Below are positions 50,910-59,126 of a stretch of DNA of 64,000 bases, piece by piece; position 1 is the first letter of the stretch; each line of letters starts with the position of its first letter. Location: NCBI RefSeq assembly GCF_008065375.1, contig NZ_VJYI01000002.1, positions 806,001 to 870,000 of the forward strand. The letters are read 5' to 3'. The position numbers and the translations under genes were made by a program. This DNA comes from Nonomuraea sp. SYSU D8015. GTDB taxonomy: Bacteria > Actinomycetota > Actinomycetes > Streptosporangiales > Streptosporangiaceae. The notes below the pieces were generated by a model. The model saw nothing but the letters and a program-made list of their open reading frames with translations, did not search any database and was not told the DNA's origin.

Positions 50910-51788
50910 TCAGTAGTGCCAGGGGAAGGGCGACCAGTCGGGGGCGCGCTTCTCCAGGAACGAGTCGCGCCCCTCAGCGGCCTCGTCCGTCATGTACGCC
51001 AGCCGCGTCGCCTCGCCCGCGAACACCTGCTGCCCGACCAGCCCGTCGTCGATCATGTTGAAGGCGAACTTGAGCATACGCTGGGCCGTGGGCGACTTGC
51101 CGTTGATCTTGCGGGCCCACTCCAGGGCCGTGGTCTCCAGCTCCGCGTGCGGCACCACGGCGTTGACCATGCCCATGCGGTGGGCGTCGGCCGCTGTGTA
51201 GGTGTCGCCGAGGAAGAAGATCTCGCGGGCGAACTTCTGCCCGACCTGCCGCGCCAGATAGGCCGAGCCGAAGCCACCGTCGAAGCTGGCCACGTCGGCG
51301 TCGGTCTGCTTGAAGCGGGCGTGCTCAGCGCTGGCCAGCGTGAGATCGGCCACGACGTGGAGGCTGTGGCCGCCGCCCGCGGCCCAGCCGGGCACCACGC
51401 AGATCACGACCTTGGGCATGAACCGGATCAGGCGCTGCACCTCCAGGATGTGGAGGCGGCCGGTCGCGGCCGAGCCGTCGGCGTACTGGTAGCCGTCTTT
51501 GCCCCTGATGCGTTGGTCGCCGCCGGAGCAGAAGGCCCAGCCGCCGTCCTTGGGCGAGGGGCCGTTGCCGGTGAGCAGCACGCAGCCCACATCGGTGGTC
51601 TGCCGGGCGTGGTCCAGGGCGCGGTAGAGCTCGTCGACGGTCTGGGGGCGGAAGGCGTTGCGCACCTCGGGGCGGTTGAAGGCGATGCGCACCGTGCCCT
51701 GGTCCAGCGCCCGGTGGTAGGTGATGTCGGTGAAGTCGAATCCCTCGACCGCCTGCCACGCCTTGGGATCGAACAGCTCGGAGACCAT
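50910..51788 (-). CDS. menB: 1,4-dihydroxy-2-naphthoyl-CoA synthase
   Basis: Closes the second ring in menaquinone synthesis by converting o-succinylbenzoyl-CoA. 292 residues of the crotonase fold, with the MenB signatures WAFCSGGDQRIRGKDGYQYADG, VVPGWAAGGGHSLHVVADLTLAS, and the C-terminal SFLEKRAPDWSPFPWHY, which is almost invariant in MenB. The oxyanion-hole Gly and active Asp/Ser positions lie in SGGDQ and the TDADVASFDGG loop. It is isolated from other men genes in this window. Confidence 0.96.
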   Translation of the reverse strand: MVSELFDPKAWQAVEGFDFTDITYHRALDQGTVRIAFNRPEVRNAFRPQTVDELYRALDHARQTTDVGCVLLTGNGPSPKDGGWAFCSGGDQRIRGKDGYQYADGSAATGRLHILEVQRLIRFMPKVVICVVPGWAAGGGHSLHVVADLTLASAEHARFKQTDADVASFDGGFGSAYLARQVGQKFAREIFFLGDTYTAADAHRMGMVNAVVPHAELETTALEWARKINGKSPTAQRMLKFAFNMIDDGLVGQQVFAGEATRLAYMTDEAAEGRDSFLEKRAPDWSPFPWHY

Positions 51789-51833
51789 GGGACCGAGCCT
51801 AGTGGATCTGCCCTCGGCGCCGGCAGGCGTGCG

Positions 51834-52166
51834 CTACGTCACCTCGGCCCGTAGCTCCGCCAGGAGTTCGCCCTGGTCGGCGAGCATGTCGGTCAGAATG
51901 CGGCGGGCGGCCCCGAGCAGGTCGGCCAGCTCGGGTGTGGCCAGTGTGTAGACCACGGTGCTGCCCTCGCGGATGGCGCTCACGATCCCGGCCCTGCGCA
52001 GGACCGCGAGCTGCTGGGAAAGGCTCGACGGCTCGATGTCGATCTGGGCCAGCAGGTCCCTGACGGGTAGCGGGCCTTCCTGGAGTAGCTCCAACACTCT
52101 GATGCGAGCGGGGTGGCCGAGCGTTCGGAAGAAGTCAGCCTTGGCCTGATAGACCTCCACGTGCAT
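51834..52166 (-). CDS. ArsR family winged-helix regulator
   Basis: 110 residues. The ArsR/SmtB winged helix is complete: AKADFFRTLGHPARIRVLELLQEGPLPVRDLLAQIDIEPSSLSQQLAVLRRAGIVSAIREGSTVVYTL. There are no Cys residues in the alpha-3 metal site and few in the protein at all, so it is probably not a metal sensor. It is divergent from the DUF3073 gene, with an 87-nt shared spacer. Confidence 0.92.
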   Translation of the reverse strand: MHVEVYQAKADFFRTLGHPARIRVLELLQEGPLPVRDLLAQIDIEPSSLSQQLAVLRRAGIVSAIREGSTVVYTLATPELADLLGAARRILTDMLADQGELLAELRAEVT

Positions 52167-52253
52167 ACAGCCCAGACTAATCTAGTTGAGTTGCATAATT
52201 CTTCAAGTCGTAACGTTGTTGGATAGCATGACAGCGGGGACTAGGGAGTAGCC

Positions 52254-52424
52254 ATGGGCCGAGGAAGAGCCAAGGCGAAGCAGACGAAGGTCGCTCGCCA
52301 GCTGAAGTACGCCAACCACAACATCGACTACGACCGGCTTCGCGAGGAGCTCGGTGCCGACACGCGGCGCGAGGAGATCTACCCGTCTACGGCGTCCGAG
52401 CAGGAGTCCGAGCGCGCGCAATGA
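52254..52424 (+). CDS. DUF3073 family small basic protein
   Basis: A 56-residue protein too short to stand out: it begins MGRGRAKAKQTKVARQLKY and ends in ASEQESERAQ. The N-terminal GRGRAKAKQTKVARQLKY is the hallmark of the actinobacterial DUF3073 family, found near-universally in streptomycetes. Function is unknown; the basic N-terminus suggests nucleic-acid or membrane contact. ATG 52254 has GGGAG 5 nt upstream. Its last 38 nt overlap the 3' end of the opposite P450 gene. Confidence 0.9.
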   Translation: MGRGRAKAKQTKVARQLKYANHNIDYDRLREELGADTRREEIYPSTASEQESERAQ

Positions 52425-53667
52425 CGCGGGTCAGCTTCGCGGGGGCCAGGGTCACGTTCTTCAGCCGCCTGGCCTCCGGCGCCTGATCGGGCGCCGTGAG
52501 CTCCAGGCGATGGAGCACCTCGCGAATGATGACCCGCATCTCCAGGAGCGCCAGCTGCGCGCCGACGCAGAAGCGCCGGCCGCCGCCGAACGGCATCCAT
52601 GCCCGGCTCTGGTGACCGTCCAGGAAACGTTCGGGGCGGAACTCGTCAGGGGCGGGGAACGCCGCGGGATCGCGGTGCACGAGCGGGATGTACGGCCCGG
52701 CGTACCAGCCGGCCGGGATCTCGTGTTCGCCGAGACGGAGTGGGGCGTCGAGCAGGCGCGGCGCCTCATAGACGACGGGCCGGACGCGTAGCACCTCCTT
52801 GACCACCGCGTCGAGGTAGGGCTCGTCGTCCGGCAGCCGTTCCATGGCCTCGGGCATGCGCAGGAGCCGCTCGAAGGCCCAGGCGAGGCCGGTCGCGGTG
52901 GTCTCGTGGCCGGCGATCAGCATGGTGACCAGCTCGTCGCGGATCTCCCGGTCGCCCAGGCCGGTCTCGAGCAACCTGCCGAGCACGTCGTCGCCGCCGG
53001 GTGTGGCGCGCCGGCGGCGGATCTCGTCGAAGAGGATCGCGTCGACCTGGGCGCGCAGGCGGACGAATTTCCCGTACGCCAGGAAGGGCGTCCTGGCCGC
53101 CACACCACGCAGCCGCGCCGGGAGCATCGCCAGCTGCATGGAGCCGCCGGTCTCGATGAGCTCGGGGAGCAGCGCCCGCAACCGGCCGACCCGTCCGGCG
53201 TCCCTGATGCCGAAGATCAGCCTGATGATGATCTCCAGTGTGATGTCCTGCATGCGCTCGCGCAGCGCGAACGGCCTGCCCAGCGGCCAGGTCGCTATCT
53301 TCTCTGCCGCGATCGCGGCGATCTCGTCGCGGTAGCCGGCGACCTGCTTGGCGCGTAGCGGCGGGTTGAGCAGCTTGCGGTGCCGCCACCACTCGTCGCC
53401 GTCCAGCGTGAGCACCGAGTGCTTGCCGACCATGTGCTCGAGGAAGTCGCGCCGTGCCTCGCCGGCGCGTCCGCCGTCCTGGTCGGTCTGGTAGATCTGC
53501 CCCGCGAGCTCGCCGGTGGTCACGTAGACCTCCGGCGCGTAGCCCGCGTACCGGACCGTGAAGATCGGCCCGTACCTGCGATGAAGGCTTTCCAGCATGC
53601 CTGGCGCGTCCCGAATGAACCACGCCGTCTGCACCAGCGCGGGGAGCCTCGGTCCCGGGGGAACCAT
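52387..53667 (-). CDS. Cytochrome P450
   Basis: 426 residues. I-helix oxygen-binding motif AGHETTATG, K-helix EVLRVRP (ExxR), and the heme-binding FGGGRRFCVGA with Cys367. Catalyses oxygenation of a hydrophobic substrate with electrons from an external ferredoxin. ATG 53667 has a perfect AGGAGG 5 nt upstream. It is divergent from a TetR regulator with operator-like sites between, so expression is probably substrate-induced. No ferredoxin gene is next to it. Confidence 0.95.
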   Translation of the reverse strand: MVPPGPRLPALVQTAWFIRDAPGMLESLHRRYGPIFTVRYAGYAPEVYVTTGELAGQIYQTDQDGGRAGEARRDFLEHMVGKHSVLTLDGDEWWRHRKLLNPPLRAKQVAGYRDEIAAIAAEKIATWPLGRPFALRERMQDITLEIIIRLIFGIRDAGRVGRLRALLPELIETGGSMQLAMLPARLRGVAARTPFLAYGKFVRLRAQVDAILFDEIRRRRATPGGDDVLGRLLETGLGDREIRDELVTMLIAGHETTATGLAWAFERLLRMPEAMERLPDDEPYLDAVVKEVLRVRPVVYEAPRLLDAPLRLGEHEIPAGWYAGPYIPLVHRDPAAFPAPDEFRPERFLDGHQSRAWMPFGGGRRFCVGAQLALLEMRVIIREVLHRLELTAPDQAPEARRLKNVTLAPAKLTRVIARARTPARTP

Positions 53668-53680
53668 GTCGACCTCCTGT

Positions 53681-53719
53681 TGATGTATATACGTACGTCA
53701 TATACGTTCGTATACATCA
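53681..53719. promoter_or_regulatory. Two operator-like sites in the P450/TetR divergent region
   Basis: TATACGTTCGTATA (53701-53714) is a perfect palindrome with a 2-bp centre; TATACGTACGTCAT (53688-53701) is a near copy 13 bp to its left. An outer inverted repeat TGATGTATA/TATACATCA (53681-53689, 53711-53719) encloses both. The pair covers the P450 promoter and the region just before the TetR ATG. Confidence 0.75.
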
Positions 53720-53724
53720 GTACC

Positions 53725-54330
53725 ATGGATCGCGTGGCGCGAACAGAGGCCGGTGGATACCGGGAAAGACTGCTGGCGGGCGCGGTCGCCTGCCTGCGGG
53801 ACAAGGGCTATGCCCGCACGACCGCACGAGACCTGGTCGCCGCATCCGGCACCAACCTGGCCTCCATCGGCTATCACTTCGGCGGCAAGGACGCGCTGCT
53901 CAACGAGGCCATAGCCGCCGTCTTCGACCAGTGGGTCGAGCGGGTCGAGCGATCGTTGTTCGACGCCGAGCTGGGCACGCCCAGGCAGATGCTGGAGCGG
54001 GCCATGGCGGCGCTGATCGACGTGTTCGAGGAGCTGCGGCCGGAGCTGATCCTGTGCATCGAGGGCTACCCGGCGGCCCTGCGCGAGCCCGTGCTCCGGC
54101 AGAAGCTGGCCGAGGCCTACGCCCGCACCCGGCAGGTCGGCGTCGACATGATCCGGCGCGCCGCTGAACGGCTCGGCGTCGAGCCGCCGGCGTCGCCCGA
54201 AGTCCTGGTGTCGGTGCTGGTGGCGATCTCGGATGGGCTGATGCTGCAGTGGCTGCTCGACCCGGCGAGCACACCCGACGCCCGCCAGGTCGTGGATGCG
54301 CTCGCCGCCCTCGCGGCCTTCACCGCGTAG
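53725..54330 (+). CDS. TetR family transcriptional regulator
   Basis: 201 residues from ATG 53725. DNA-binding domain: RERLLAGAVACLRDKGYARTT, then RDLVAASGTNLASIGYHFGGKDALL (about residues 12-57). The effector domain (ELILCIEGYPAALREPVLRQKLAEAYARTRQ) resembles TetR proteins tied to P450 or efflux genes. It probably represses itself and the P450. TATACA ends 8 nt before the ATG; no ribosome-binding site. Its 3' end overlaps the hydrolase gene by 11 nt. Confidence 0.93.
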   Translation: MDRVARTEAGGYRERLLAGAVACLRDKGYARTTARDLVAASGTNLASIGYHFGGKDALLNEAIAAVFDQWVERVERSLFDAELGTPRQMLERAMAALIDVFEELRPELILCIEGYPAALREPVLRQKLAEAYARTRQVGVDMIRRAAERLGVEPPASPEVLVSVLVAISDGLMLQWLLDPASTPDARQVVDALAALAAFTA

Positions 54331-55222
54331 TGTGCCGGACGATGGCGGTGGCCAGCTGCTCGTACCGCTGGGGCGGCAGGAGGTGCCCCATCCCCTCGAT
54401 CATCAGCAGTTCCGCGCCCGGGATCCGCTCGGCGATGATCGCGCTGTGACCGGGCTTGGCCGGCTCGTGCGTGCCCTCGATGACCAGCGTCGGCGCCGTG
54501 ATCCGGCCCAGCACGTCGTCCGCCGGCTCGAAGTCGGGGCAGGCGGCGTGCGCCAGGCGGTGGTTGACCAGGGACGACAGGTCGCGGGCCCGCTCCAGCA
54601 CCCGTTCCTGCAGCCGCCGCTCCGCGTCCTCGTCGAACGGCAGCCCGATGCCGTGCAGCACCCGCGCCTCCTCGATCATGCGCTCCACCTGCTCGCGCCG
54701 GTCGGCGGGCGGCGGTGCGGCGATCGCCTTCTGGAAGTGCGCCACGAACTCCGGCCGGGGCGGCGGCAGGCTGCCCTCGGGTTGCGGCTGCCCGGTGAGC
54801 GCCCGCATGATCACCTCGCCCTCGCGCCCGCCCAGCGGCGATGAGCCGATCACGGTGAGCGTGCGCACCCGTTCCGGGTGATCGGCGGCGATGAACTGGC
54901 CGAGCAGCCCGCCCGCCGAGTGACAGACGAGGTGCGCGCTGTCCAGCCCGTACGCGTCCATCACGCGCAGCACGTCGTCCCTGATGTCGTGCCACGTGTA
55001 CGGCTGCTTCGCGAAGTCGAAGGTGGCCGACTTGCCGGTGTCGCGGTGGTCGTACCTGATGACCCGCCGGCCCGCCGCGACCAGCCGCCCGACGAACTCG
55101 TCCGGCCAGAGGACGCCCTGCGTCATCGAGCCCATCACCAGCAGGATCGGCGGATGCGTGACGTCCCCGAACTCCTCGGTCCACAGTTCCACGCCGTCGA
55201 TGTCGATCATGTTCGTATGCAT
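54320..55222 (-). CDS. Alpha/beta hydrolase
   Basis: 300 residues. Nucleophile elbow CHSAGG (Ser at LVCHSAGGLLGQFIAADHP), Asp in YDHRDTGKSATF as the oxyanion/triad region, and the C-terminal His in GMGHLLPPQRYE. It looks like a general esterase/lactonase/epoxide hydrolase type enzyme, with no signal peptide. It starts 55 nt before the LuxR-type gene's stop side and is the first leftward gene after it, so co-transcription with the regulator is possible. Confidence 0.88.
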   Translation of the reverse strand: MHTNMIDIDGVELWTEEFGDVTHPPILLVMGSMTQGVLWPDEFVGRLVAAGRRVIRYDHRDTGKSATFDFAKQPYTWHDIRDDVLRVMDAYGLDSAHLVCHSAGGLLGQFIAADHPERVRTLTVIGSSPLGGREGEVIMRALTGQPQPEGSLPPPRPEFVAHFQKAIAAPPPADRREQVERMIEEARVLHGIGLPFDEDAERRLQERVLERARDLSSLVNHRLAHAACPDFEPADDVLGRITAPTLVIEGTHEPAKPGHSAIIAERIPGAELLMIEGMGHLLPPQRYEQLATAIVRHTTR

Positions 55223-55276
55223 GGCTCAAGCGTGCCCGAGGCGGCTACTGACGCCTTCCGTAGGACTACTGGTGTT

Positions 55277-58200
55277 TCAGAGCAGCCGGGCCAGTTCAGT
55301 ACGGCTCGTGATGCCGAGCTTGGGATAGATCTTGTAGAGGTGGTACTCGACGGTACGCGGGCTGAGGAACAGCCGTGCCGCCACCTCCTTGCTGGAGGCG
55401 CCCTCGGCCACCAGCCGCGCGATCCGCAGCTCCTGCGGAGTGAGCGCGGCGAGCGCGTCGCTCTCCGGCCTGGCCGGGGCCTCGCCTGCCGCCCGCAGCT
55501 CACCGTGCGCTCGGTCGGCCCATGGCCTGGCGCCGAGCCGCTCGAACGTCTCCAGCGCCGCACGCAGGTGGTGGCGGGCCTGGCCGGGGTGTTGCGCGCG
55601 GCGCAGGCGCTCGCCGTACAGGAGCGCCGTGCGCGCCCTCTCGAACGGCTCGCCATGCCGGCGCAGAGCCTCCTCGAACAGCTCGGCGCCGCCGCCCACG
55701 AGGGCGTGGCAGCGGGCGAGCAGCGCCTGGGGCTCGTCCGTCGTGGCGTGTGCCGACCAGCGCTCATACGCGGCCACCGCCTCCTCGGCAGCCGCCTGCT
55801 CGCCTGCCGCCACGGCCGCCTCCACCCGGTCGGGTGTGGAGCGCCAGACCACCGTCGGGTGCCCGGCGCCGGGACCGGCCGCGGCGACGGAGGCGAACCT
55901 CGCGTGCGCCGCCGCGTACCGTCCCATGCCCAGGTCGAGCATCGCCAGCGCGTACGCGGCCACGCCCGCGCGCAGGCCGATGCGGTGTGGGATCGCGATG
56001 GCCAGCGCCTCCTCGGCCTGGCGGCGACACTGCTCCTCCTCGCCCCGCAGAGCCGACACCACGGCCAGGTTGGCCAGGTGGGCCGCGACGGAGTTCGTGT
56101 ACCCGGCCTCGCGCGCCAGCTCCAGGCCCTCCTCCGCGATGGCGGCGCTCTCGGCGAGCCTGCCCTTGATCCGCTCGGCCGTCGAGACGAACTCCAGCAC
56201 GATCGGCAACTGCCCCACCATTCCGGAGACTCTGGCGGCTCGTCCGGCCCGCTCGGCCAGCTCCGCGGAGACGTCGGCCTCTCCCAGATAGCTGGCCGCC
56301 GCCGACGCCCACAGCAGCTCCGCCGCCCCGGTAAGCTCGTCCGCTCCGGCCAGCGCTCCGCGGAGCAGGTCGCGGCCGGTGCCGTCGTCCAGCATGGCGC
56401 CGATCCCGGCCACCACGTCGCGCAGGAAGCCGGGCGGATGTTTCGCGGCCCGCCGCCCCAGCTCCACGATCGCGGCCACGTCACCCACGTAGCTCGCCGC
56501 CTCGGAGGCGTCGGCGAGCATCTCGATGCTCCGGCCCGCCGCCAGGATCCGCACCGCCTCCGCCGCGTCCCCGGTGGTCAACTCGAACCGGCCCCGTAGC
56601 TGCGCGATCTCCTCCAGCAGTCCGGTCCACCCGCCGCTCGGCACGGCCCTCCGCCCGTCGCCCGGGACTTCTCCTGGCCCGTCGCCTGGGACTTCTCCTG
56701 GCCCGTCGGCCGGAGTGGCGCGTGGTGTGTCGGCAGGAGCGGATGCTGGCGCGTCGGTCGGCGCGGCTCCTGAGGCATGGACGGTCGCGGCCTCAGCCGC
56801 CTGGCCGCCTTCCGGCGCGTCGGTCCGCGCCCCGTGCCCCGGCTTTGGCGTCCGGCGCTCGGCAGGCTCCATCACCCGGGCAGGCCCCGTCACCTTGCCA
56901 GGGGTGAGGGTTGCCTCGGGGTGGGTGGTGGGGGCGGTGGCTTCGGCAGAGTCGGCGGCTGCGGTCGCCTTGGCGCGGGTGGTGCGAGTGGGCCGCGTAG
57001 CCGGGGCGTGGGAGCCCACTGCCGGGGCGGGAGGGCCGGCTGCCGGAGGGCCGGCTGTCGGGTGGCTTTCCGCGAGTCCGTGAGGCGTGGCCAGGTCGCG
57101 CGCCTCGGCGAGGTGGCTTTGGGCCTGGCCGGGACGGCCGCCGAGCCAGGCTGCCGTGGCGGCGTCCTTCAGGCGTTCCGCTCGGAGGAGCGGGTCGGGG
57201 GTGAGTTCGGCCGCTCTGGCCAGGGCGGTCGCGGCGTCGCCGTACCCGCCTCTCGCCTGGGCCCGCCCGGCGGCTGCGGCCAGTTCGGCCGCCGCCTTCT
57301 CGTCCTTGCCCACCGTGGCGGCGGCCAGGTGCAGGGCGCGCCTGTCGTCGCCCACGAGCTCGGCCAAGGTGGCGTGGGCGGCGCGGACCTGGACGGAGGT
57401 GGCGGCGGCGTGCACGGCCGACCTGACGAGCGGATGCCGGAACCGGATCAGCCCACCCGACACCGTCACCAGCCCGGCCGTCTCCACCTCGTGCAGCACC
57501 GACTCGGCCCCGGGCCCGGCGAACCCCGGCTCGAGGGCGGCGGCGCGGAGGACGAGGGCGAGGTCGGCCTCCAAGGACGCGAGCAGCAGGATGCGGCGTG
57601 CGCCCGGGGACAGCCGGGCCACCTGATCGCCGAACAGCTGGTCGCCGCCCGGCAGGGGATCCGGCAGCGGTGCGCGGCCGGCGAGTTGGTCGGAGGACAG
57701 CGACGCGGCGATCTCGCGGAGGACGAGCGGGTTTCCTCCGGTCAGTGTCGTCAGCTGTGTCCTCACCTCAGGGGCGACGGTGACCGCGGCGTCGAGGAGC
57801 CGTGCGGCACTCGGCTCGTCCAGGCCGCCGATCCGCAGTTCGGGAACGCCCTTCAGCACGGCGTCGCCGCGTACGGCCATGAGCATCGCGACGCACTCCG
57901 TCCGCAGCCGCCTGGCCGCGAACAGCAACGCGTCCGCCGAGGCCCGGTCGAACCACTGCACGTCGTCGACCAGGCACAGCAGCCCGCTCGGCGCCGCCGC
58001 CTCGGCCAGCAGCGACAGGACGCCCGCCGACACCAGGAAGCGGTCGGAAGCGGGCGCGGCGGCGGACAGGCCTAGTGCGCCGGACAGCGCGTCCCGTTGC
58101 GGCCCGGGCAGCGCGTCCAGCAGGTCGATCACCGGATGGAGCAACTGGTGCAGGGTGGCGAAGGCCAGATCGGACTCCGACTCGATCCCGCTCGCCCGCA

Positions 58201-58453
58201 GTACCCGCATCGCCTCGACCGGAGCCCCGCCAGGCGCGCCGCCCCCACGTCCGGCGAAGGACCTGGCGACTGTGCTGTCCTTCCGCTCGGGCGCCGGATC
58301 GGGGGCGGTGGCCAGGGAAGCCGCCAGGTCCAGCAGGGCCGACTTGCCGATGCCGGGCTCGCCGCGCAGCGCCAGGGCGCGGCCCTCACCGGCGCGGGCC
58401 GAGGCGAGCAGGGCCTCGATGGCGGCGGTCTCCGTGGCTCTGCCGTACAGCAC
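55277..58453 (-). CDS. Large LuxR (LAL) regulator with low-complexity insert
   Basis: 1058 residues from GTG 58453 (TACAGT ends 8 nt upstream). Order: AAA/NTPase domain with Walker A GEPGIGKS (31-38) and LLCLVDDVQWFDR Walker B; a helical region; an Ala/Pro/Thr-rich low-complexity insert (about 490-620) with two tandem GPGEVPGD units; TPR-like helices; and a LuxR helix-turn-helix at 1004-1058 (LTPQELRIARLVAEGASSKEVAARLF). LAL regulators control secondary metabolism or sugar use. The insert is unusual; it is not a shift because the frame continues. Confidence 0.92.
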   Translation of the reverse strand: MLYGRATETAAIEALLASARAGEGRALALRGEPGIGKSALLDLAASLATAPDPAPERKDSTVARSFAGRGGGAPGGAPVEAMRVLRASGIESESDLAFATLHQLLHPVIDLLDALPGPQRDALSGALGLSAAAPASDRFLVSAGVLSLLAEAAAPSGLLCLVDDVQWFDRASADALLFAARRLRTECVAMLMAVRGDAVLKGVPELRIGGLDEPSAARLLDAAVTVAPEVRTQLTTLTGGNPLVLREIAASLSSDQLAGRAPLPDPLPGGDQLFGDQVARLSPGARRILLLASLEADLALVLRAAALEPGFAGPGAESVLHEVETAGLVTVSGGLIRFRHPLVRSAVHAAATSVQVRAAHATLAELVGDDRRALHLAAATVGKDEKAAAELAAAAGRAQARGGYGDAATALARAAELTPDPLLRAERLKDAATAAWLGGRPGQAQSHLAEARDLATPHGLAESHPTAGPPAAGPPAPAVGSHAPATRPTRTTRAKATAAADSAEATAPTTHPEATLTPGKVTGPARVMEPAERRTPKPGHGARTDAPEGGQAAEAATVHASGAAPTDAPASAPADTPRATPADGPGEVPGDGPGEVPGDGRRAVPSGGWTGLLEEIAQLRGRFELTTGDAAEAVRILAAGRSIEMLADASEAASYVGDVAAIVELGRRAAKHPPGFLRDVVAGIGAMLDDGTGRDLLRGALAGADELTGAAELLWASAAASYLGEADVSAELAERAGRAARVSGMVGQLPIVLEFVSTAERIKGRLAESAAIAEEGLELAREAGYTNSVAAHLANLAVVSALRGEEEQCRRQAEEALAIAIPHRIGLRAGVAAYALAMLDLGMGRYAAAHARFASVAAAGPGAGHPTVVWRSTPDRVEAAVAAGEQAAAEEAVAAYERWSAHATTDEPQALLARCHALVGGGAELFEEALRRHGEPFERARTALLYGERLRRAQHPGQARHHLRAALETFERLGARPWADRAHGELRAAGEAPARPESDALAALTPQELRIARLVAEGASSKEVAARLFLSPRTVEYHLYKIYPKLGITSRTELARLL
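56654..56701. repeat. Two 24-bp tandem repeats inside the LAL gene
   Basis: Two consecutive 24-bp units (CCCGTCGCCYGGGACTTCTC plus CTGG), at 56654-56677 and 56678-56701, encode two copies of GPGEVPGD in the low-complexity insert. They differ at one base. The period is a multiple of three, so copy-number change keeps the frame. Confidence 0.85.
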
Positions 58454-58559
58454 GAAAGGGAACTGTATAGGGCATTCGGGCGGGGCCGTGACTGGCCGGG
58501 GCCATGTGAGGAATGGCGGCGGCGGCTCAGGGAAGTTCCCGGGGCGAGGTGATCGAGAG

Positions 58560-59126
58560 ATGCGTGTGGGAATCCTGGGTTCCGGAAGGCTCGGCACACC
58601 GCTCGGACGCCTGCTCGCGGTCGCCGGCCACGAGGTGTGCTTCAGCGACGCCGACCCCGCCCGCGCCGCGGCCGCCGCGGCGGAGTGCGGCGGGCAGGCC
58701 AGGCACGGCTCGCCGGTCGAGGCCGTGCGGTTCGGCGAGGTGGTCGTCATGGCGGTGTGGTGGGAGGCGTTCCCCGCGGTGGTGGAGCAGCTCGGCGGGG
58801 CGCTCGCCGGGAAGATCGTCATCGATCCGAGCAACCCGATCACCGAACGGGACGGCGCCGCGACGGCGGTGGCGGTCCCGGACGGGCTCACCAGCCCGCA
58901 GTATCAGCAGAACGTGCTGGGCCCGAACGTACGGCTGGTGCGCACGTTCAACACCAAGTACCCCAACGAGTTGCTGGAGCTCGGCACGGCCGGTCAGCGC
59001 GGCGGGACGCGGGCCGACATGCCGTACTGGGGCGATGACGACGCGGCCAAGAAGGCCGTGGTGCCGTTGATCGAGGCCGCCGGGTTCACCGCCATCGACG
59101 GCGGCGGCCTGTCCGACGCCCTCTGA
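58560..59126 (+). CDS. NADP-binding F420 reductase-like protein
   Basis: 188 residues from ATG 58560. The N-terminal Rossmann motif MRVGILGSGRLGTPLGRLLAVAGHEVCFSDADP belongs to the NADP oxidoreductase, coenzyme F420-dependent group (PF03807), with GGQARHGSPVEAVRFGEVVVMAVWWEAFPAVVEQLGG and VIDPSNPITERDG. It may reduce F420 with NADPH or act on another substrate. Two F420-type oxidoreductases lie in this window but far from it. It starts 107 nt from the divergent LAL gene and its stop abuts the LCP stop. Confidence 0.82.
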   Translation: MRVGILGSGRLGTPLGRLLAVAGHEVCFSDADPARAAAAAAECGGQARHGSPVEAVRFGEVVVMAVWWEAFPAVVEQLGGALAGKIVIDPSNPITERDGAATAVAVPDGLTSPQYQQNVLGPNVRLVRTFNTKYPNELLELGTAGQRGGTRADMPYWGDDDAAKKAVVPLIEAAGFTAIDGGGLSDAL

